A stretch of 64,000 nucleotides of DNA. Origin: Lentisphaeria bacterium (GTDB lineage Bacteria; Verrucomicrobiota; Lentisphaeria; Victivallales; UBA1829). The stretch is taken from positions 1-64,000 of the forward strand of contig JAFXYP010000002.1 of the NCBI GenBank assembly GCA_017541665.1, given 5' to 3'. Of this stretch, positions 60,025 to 64,000 are shown one piece after another (the stretch's first letter is position 1; each line of letters starts with the position of its first letter). Under the pieces are notes generated by a model, which did no database searches, was not told the origin of the DNA, and worked only from the letters and a program-made list of their open reading frames with translations. The translations under genes and the position numbers were made by a program.

Positions 60025-60054
60025 TTAATATGGCATATTTTTTTCAAAAGTCAA
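60025..60054 (-). promoter_or_regulatory. Possible promoter for the tRNA-Thr gene
   Basis: On the minus strand TTGACT (60054-60049), an 18-bp spacer and TATTAA (60030-60025), about 130 bp upstream of the tRNA 5' end. Confidence 0.4.
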
Positions 60055-60160
60055 ACTCTTTCCCTTTCTTTTTCGCGTTTTCGTGGTATAGTATGATAAT
60101 CTGTTTGCTCGGCCCGCCGTGAGCCGACGCCGAAATCTCTGGAAAGGAAGTCCCGTCTCT

Positions 60161-60910
60161 ATGTCCCAACGCTGGCTGATGATCGCCGATGCGCACCTGA
60201 CGTGCAGCAAACCGGAGGACGAGTTCTTCCGCATGCTGAACGCAGCAGGCCGACTGCCCGGGGACGTCGGGATCGTGTTCCTCGGGGACGTTTTCGACCT
60301 GTGGATCGCACTGCGCGGATACGAGAACGACGATCATCGGCGGTTCCTCGACTGGTGCCGCGCGGAGAAGCGGAAGCGGAAGATCGTCTTCCTGGAGGGC
60401 AACCACGAGTTTTTCGTCGCGAAGACTTACGCGGACGCGTTCACGTTCGCCGGGGAGGACTCGTACCAGGACGGCCTGCTGCAGTGGTTCCACGGCGACC
60501 GCATCAACAAGCGGGACCACGCCTATGCCGTGCTGCGGTTCATCATCCGCAACCGGCTGACGCGGTGGCTGCTGCAGCTGTTCGGGGCCACGATCGGGCC
60601 TGCGTTCGCGCATTATGTCCGCGAACGCCTCCGCACCACGAACCAGGCGCACAAACACTATTTCCCGGAACCGCACGCACTGAGGTATCTTTCCTCGTGC
60701 CCGGCGGGTTCCGTCGTTTTCGCGGGGCATTTCCACGACCGGGTCACGAAGTCCGTGGACGGCAGGATCATGGAAGTCCTTCCGGCGTATGCCGATGCTT
60801 CGGAGCTCGCATATTACGACCCGTCGTCGCCGTCGCTCGCGGTGTTTCCCGCGGACCGGATCGCCGACGTGTGCGGCAAACCAATCAACCAGGAGGCGGC
60901 TGAATCATGA
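60161..60910 (+). CDS. lpxH: LpxH-like UDP-2,3-diacylglucosamine diphosphatase
   Basis: A 249-residue metallophosphoesterase with DAH (D10, H12), GDVFDLW, GNHEFF and GHFH, the usual metal-binding set. FLGDVFDLWIAL and the helical insert (RNRLTRWLLQLFG) are typical of the LpxH family, which cleaves UDP-diacylglucosamine to lipid X in lipid A synthesis. The ATG at 60161 follows AAGGAAG and is preferred to an upstream GTG at 60119. It heads an overlapping lpxH-coaD-YceD-like operon. Confidence 0.82.
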   Translation: MSQRWLMIADAHLTCSKPEDEFFRMLNAAGRLPGDVGIVFLGDVFDLWIALRGYENDDHRRFLDWCRAEKRKRKIVFLEGNHEFFVAKTYADAFTFAGEDSYQDGLLQWFHGDRINKRDHAYAVLRFIIRNRLTRWLLQLFGATIGPAFAHYVRERLRTTNQAHKHYFPEPHALRYLSSCPAGSVVFAGHFHDRVTKSVDGRIMEVLPAYADASELAYYDPSSPSLAVFPADRIADVCGKPINQEAAES

Positions 60911-61395
60911 AACGACTCATGTATCCCGGCAGTTTCGACCCTGTCACAAACGGTCATCTGGACGTCATCCGGCGCGCGTCGCGCATCGCCGACGAGGTCC
61001 TGGTGGCTGTCGCGCGCAATTCGGAGAAATCCCCGCTGTTCACGACGGAGGAGCGCATCGAGCTCATCCGCACCGTCACGGCGTCCATTCCGAACATCCG
61101 CGTCGTCACGTTCACCGGACTGCTCGCCGACGCCGTGACATCGTTCGGCGTCTCGGCGGTCATCCGCGGCCTTCGCGCCGTCTCCGACTTCGAATACGAA
61201 TTCCAGATGGCGCTGATGAACCGCGAACTGAATCCGGCCTGCGAGACCCTCTTCATGATGCCGAGTCCGGAATATTCGTTCCTGAGCTCGCGCCTCATCC
61301 GCGAGATCGCATCCTGCGGCGGGTCCGTGTCCGCGTTCGTGCCGCCGGAAGTCGTCGAAGCCATCCGCACCAAAATGGAGCAAACCAGACCATGA
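60907..61395 (+). CDS. coaD: CoaD, phosphopantetheine adenylyltransferase
   Basis: A 162-residue protein that makes dephospho-CoA. It has YPGSFDPVTNGHLD (nucleotide-binding HxGH region), FTGLLADAV, VIRGLRAVSDFEYEFQMALMNREL and EYSFLSSRLIREIA, all standard. The start overlaps the LpxH stop and the end overlaps the next start, each by 4 bp. Confidence 0.95.
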   Translation: MKRLMYPGSFDPVTNGHLDVIRRASRIADEVLVAVARNSEKSPLFTTEERIELIRTVTASIPNIRVVTFTGLLADAVTSFGVSAVIRGLRAVSDFEYEFQMALMNRELNPACETLFMMPSPEYSFLSSRLIREIASCGGSVSAFVPPEVVEAIRTKMEQTRP

Positions 61396-62054
61396 TCATC
61401 ATCAATACTTCGCACATCCTCCCCGATACTCCGTACCTGCTCGACGGCACGGAATCCTCCGACGTCCTGGAACTCCCCGCCGACGCCGATCCGCCGCTTG
61501 CGCCCGCGGGCGACATTACGTACCGCCTTTCCGCAGTCATGGCGGGCGCCGACCTGGTCGTGACCGGCAGCGCATCCGTGCCGCTCGCCACGGTCTGCGC
61601 GCGCTGCCTCGACGACATTCGCGTCCCGATCGCGGTGAAAAACATCTGCCTCCACTTCGAGAAAGTGCGCGACTTGGAGGTCGACCTCACGGACGATGTT
61701 CGCGAGGAACTCCTCCTCGCCATCCCGTCCTGCTTCTACTGTTCCCCGGACTGCAAGGGCATCTGCCCCGTATGCGGCACGAACCTCAACCACGCTTCGT
61801 GCTCCTGCGACAGGGACCGGGCGGAACCCGAACCGGACCCCGCGGCTCCGTCGCCCTGGGACCAGCTCGATGCCCTGAACTTCGCCCCCGAAAAAACTGC
61901 GAGGAAGCAGGCGAAAACGACCGCGAAAACACCCGCGAAGAAAACCTCCGAAACACCCGCGAAGAAGAAAACCCCTGCAACTGCAGAGAAACCCGCGAAG
62001 AAAAAAACCTCCGCACCGGCATCCGGGAAATCCGGCGGGCGCGGCAAAAAGTAA
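61392..62054 (+). CDS. YceD-like (DUF177) protein with a lysine-rich tail
   Basis: A 220-residue protein. The N-terminal DUF177/YceD domain (about 1-150) has the family cysteines (CARCLDD, then CPVCGTNLNHASC). YceD-type proteins are linked to 23S rRNA accumulation and normally precede rpmF (ribosomal protein L32). No rpmF is here; the gene is followed by a convergent transporter. The last 60 residues are a repetitive Lys/Ala/Pro/Thr tail (TAKTPAKKTSETPAKKK), resembling RNA-binding basic tails. Confidence 0.8.
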   Translation: MIIINTSHILPDTPYLLDGTESSDVLELPADADPPLAPAGDITYRLSAVMAGADLVVTGSASVPLATVCARCLDDIRVPIAVKNICLHFEKVRDLEVDLTDDVREELLLAIPSCFYCSPDCKGICPVCGTNLNHASCSCDRDRAEPEPDPAAPSPWDQLDALNFAPEKTARKQAKTTAKTPAKKTSETPAKKKTPATAEKPAKKKTSAPASGKSGGRGKK

Positions 62055-62081
62055 GATCCCAAACGGGATTCAAACCCGCGT

Positions 62082-63434
62082 TTATTTTCGCGGGAGACGC
62101 TCGGTGCGGATCGGGAGCAGGTAGAGCGCCGTCAGGAAATTGACCGCCGCGACGAGCACGAAGACGCCGACGGCGGAGATGATCCCGTGCGCCATGAGCT
62201 GTGCGGAGACGATCGTGCCGAGCGCGATCGCGAAGGAGTTCACGATATTGTTCGCGGCAACGGCGCGTGCGACCTGCTGCGGGTCGGCTTTGTGCTGGAG
62301 CAGGGCGTTCAGAGGGACGGAGTAGAATCCGCCGCATGCCGCAAGCAGCACGAGGTCGGCGGCGATCCGCCAGAAGACGGGAAATCTGAGGAGTTCGCCG
62401 ACCGTGAAAAGCGTTCCCGGGGCTTTTAGTGTCGCCTCTGACAGTGTAGTCAGTGCCGTTATTTCGCCGACCGTGAAAAGCGTTCTCGGGTCTTCCGGGA
62501 CATGCGTCCACGAACGTGCCGCGAAGAAGAGGTCGAGCGTGAAGAACGCCATGACGACCAGTGCGAGGGAGACGAGCGGCATCACGGCGCGGCGGCGTCC
62601 GATGGTCTGGCAGGCCACCGACCCGATCGCCACGCCCGCCGAGAAGAGCATGTACAGGATCGGGACGAGGTGCGGCGTCGCGCTCAGGACGTCCTTGCAG
62701 AACCCCGCCAGCAGCGATACGTAGAGCGCGGCGGTCATCCAGAACGTGGAGAGCCCGATCACGCAGTGGGTCAGGACTTTGTCCCGGAACACGGCGCGCA
62801 GGACGTCCCATGACGCGCGGATGATGTTCGGGTCGATGCGTAGCGCGGGGGATTCCGGCGGCATGTCCGGGATGAGGAATGCGCCGCAGAGCCCGAGGGC
62901 GGCCATCAACAGAATGACGGCGCCTGTCACGAACCCGCCGTGGGGGACGGTGATCAGGTAGTTGCCGAGCACGGCGCCGAAGATGACCGCAATGTAGGTC
63001 CCGGCATTCACATAGGCGTTTCCGCGCAGGAGTTCACGTTCCTCCAGCATCTGGGGGATGTAGGCATATTTGAGCGGGCTGAAAAGCGCGGACTGCGTGC
63101 CCATGAAGAACAGCAGGGCGAGGAGCGGCCACACGCTGCCGCGGAGAAACGCGAAGAAGACCGGGACCATGAGGACGAACTCCATGATCTTGCAGGCGCG
63201 GAAGAGCTTGTGGCGCGGGAACTTGTCCGCGAGCTGCCCGGCGGTGGCGGAGAACGGGAAGTACGGGAGCATGAGGAGCGCCATGGCAGTGAAGGAGAGG
63301 GCGTTGGCCGTGCCGGAGGAATAGCCCGACTGGTAGGAGATCATGATGACCAGCGCGTTGCGGAAGAGGTTGTCGTTGAACGCGCCGAAGAAGAACGTCA
63401 GGAAGAACGGAAAGAATCTGCGGGAGAAAAACAT
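62082..63434 (-). CDS. MFS transporter, LplT-like (lysophospholipid transporter family)
   Basis: A 450-residue membrane protein with about 12 helices. The N-terminal FFPFFLTFFFGAFNDNLFRNA is typical of the LplT-like major-facilitator group found beside acyltransferases that recycle lysophospholipids. The ATG at 63434 is used because longer starts lie upstream of the first helix. In the middle loop (about 318-350) TLFTVGE occurs twice, 23 residues apart, from a 22-bp DNA repeat (62394-62415 and 62463-62484). The insertion keeps the frame and probably lies in a loop. Confidence 0.82.
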   Translation of the reverse strand: MFFSRRFFPFFLTFFFGAFNDNLFRNALVIMISYQSGYSSGTANALSFTAMALLMLPYFPFSATAGQLADKFPRHKLFRACKIMEFVLMVPVFFAFLRGSVWPLLALLFFMGTQSALFSPLKYAYIPQMLEERELLRGNAYVNAGTYIAVIFGAVLGNYLITVPHGGFVTGAVILLMAALGLCGAFLIPDMPPESPALRIDPNIIRASWDVLRAVFRDKVLTHCVIGLSTFWMTAALYVSLLAGFCKDVLSATPHLVPILYMLFSAGVAIGSVACQTIGRRRAVMPLVSLALVVMAFFTLDLFFAARSWTHVPEDPRTLFTVGEITALTTLSEATLKAPGTLFTVGELLRFPVFWRIAADLVLLAACGGFYSVPLNALLQHKADPQQVARAVAANNIVNSFAIALGTIVSAQLMAHGIISAVGVFVLVAAVNFLTALYLLPIRTERLPRK

Positions 63435-63632
63435 GTGGGATCCGGTTCGGGGTGGGAGGACATCGGGGGGCGGCGCCGGTGCAATTTGCCGGATATAATA
63501 TAAAACTCTATGGTGGAATGTCAAGTGCGCCGGGCGGGTTTTCCCGGGGAGATGCGGAACTGCCGTCCCGCTTCATGCCGTCCGGGGCGCGGTCCGGCGG
63601 GTCGTCTTTTCGCTTTTTTTTGCGAAAGATGC

Positions 63633-63661
63633 TTGACAAATCCTTATAAAAGAGTTATCTT
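63633..63661 (+). promoter_or_regulatory. Promoter for the right-edge gene
   Basis: TTGACA (63633-63638), a 17-bp spacer and TATCTT (63656-63661), 45 bp before the ATG at 63707. Confidence 0.65.
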
Positions 63662-63706
63662 AATATTTTCAAATGGTTTTTACAACTTAACGAAACAGGT
63701 TTTATT

Positions 63707-64000
63707 ATGGCGACTTATGATGTCAAGGACGTGAACGGCGTCGAACACCTCAAGCTCGAGGAATCCGACGTCGCCGCTCTCGTCGAATCCGATCAGGTCA
63801 CGTCCACGTGCCCCATGAAGAAATCCCCCATGCCGTCCTGGTCCACCGCTGCCAAGTTCGATTTCCTCACCAATCTGCTCGACGAACAGCGCAAGCGCAT
63901 CGCATTGAACGCGGCTGCGGCGCGTTCGGACGGAGGCAAGGACCTTACCGACCAGCAGAAAATCGCGCTTGCCGAGGAAAAGAAATTCGTTGCGAAACCG
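63707..64000 (+). CDS. Unrecognised gene, partial (C-terminus off the window)
   Basis: The frame is open from the ATG at 63707 to the edge (98 codons), starting MATYDVKDVNGVEHLKLEES. It has a CPMKKSPMPSWS segment and a charged helical part (FDFLTNLLDEQRKRIALN). Codon use matches the neighbouring genes and a strong promoter precedes it. I do not recognise the family from this fragment. Confidence 0.7.
   Translation, partial: MATYDVKDVNGVEHLKLEESDVAALVESDQVTSTCPMKKSPMPSWSTAAKFDFLTNLLDEQRKRIALNAAAARSDGGKDLTDQQKIALAEEKKFVAKP

Overview
The window is a GC-rich bacterial chromosome segment. It probably comes from the PVC group, most likely a Lentisphaerota (Victivallis-like) gut bacterium; this is inferred from gene content. 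The best pointers are a locus resembling Akkermansia Amuc_1098 to Amuc_1102 (PilM-like protein, pilus-like proteins and secretins), a TIGR04073-type exosortase-associated protein, and a LpxH-like enzyme plus a WaaG-like glycosyltransferase, which imply a Gram-negative envelope. Housekeeping promoters repeatedly pair a TTGnnn -35 with a TATATT-like -10.

Left edge (1-3142): an AT-richer, probably accessory patch. A leftward unit encodes a 56-residue protein, a glycine-zipper/TerB-like protein and a dynamin-like GTPase that runs off the window. A 142-bp imperfect palindrome follows, then a short promoter-structured RNA-terminator unit directly ahead of an Abi_2/AbiF-type HEPN gene. This looks like a small defence island.

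3143-13538: a mostly empty stretch with an 18/17-bp tandem repeat, then leftward genes. These are larB-larC-larE for the nickel-pincer cofactor (larC is split between two frames), a two-domain solute-binding lipoprotein, a histidine phosphatase, a thioredoxin-fold protein without CxxC, priA and a TIGR04073 protein.

13737-39099: mainly rightward housekeeping genes: queF, argJ-argB, a serine hydrolase lipoprotein, a block of 177-bp tandem repeats with perfect stem-loops, pyrH (leftward), ribF, a membrane-anchored MerR-type protein, a glycerol-1-phosphate dehydrogenase, a PpiC-type isomerase with hemW, fhs, efp-epmA, a glycosyltransferase, hrpA, and glmM-glmS-HAD phosphatase.

39512-51500: secG, then a six-gene pilus-like operon in the order 1102-1101-1100-1099-1098-1098', with two different secretins side by side, closed by an intrinsic terminator.

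51845-59865: an 8-kb integrative element in a tRNA-Thr(TGT) gene, bounded by 51-bp direct repeats. It carries a tyrosine integrase with a long extra C-terminal region, an excisionase-like HTH protein, a small protein, a primase/SF3-helicase, an iteron array around an AT-rich core (probable origin), a promoter-driven structured non-coding region whose core is duplicated downstream, one orphan gene, and paired 11-bp-spaced TTTCCGTAA sites near both ends. It has no capsid, portal, terminase or relaxase gene, so it looks like a minimal satellite or mobilizable element. This is the most novel-looking system in the window.

60161-64000: lpxH-coaD-YceD-like operon, a leftward LplT-like transporter with an in-frame internal duplication, and the start of an unrecognised gene with its own strong promoter.
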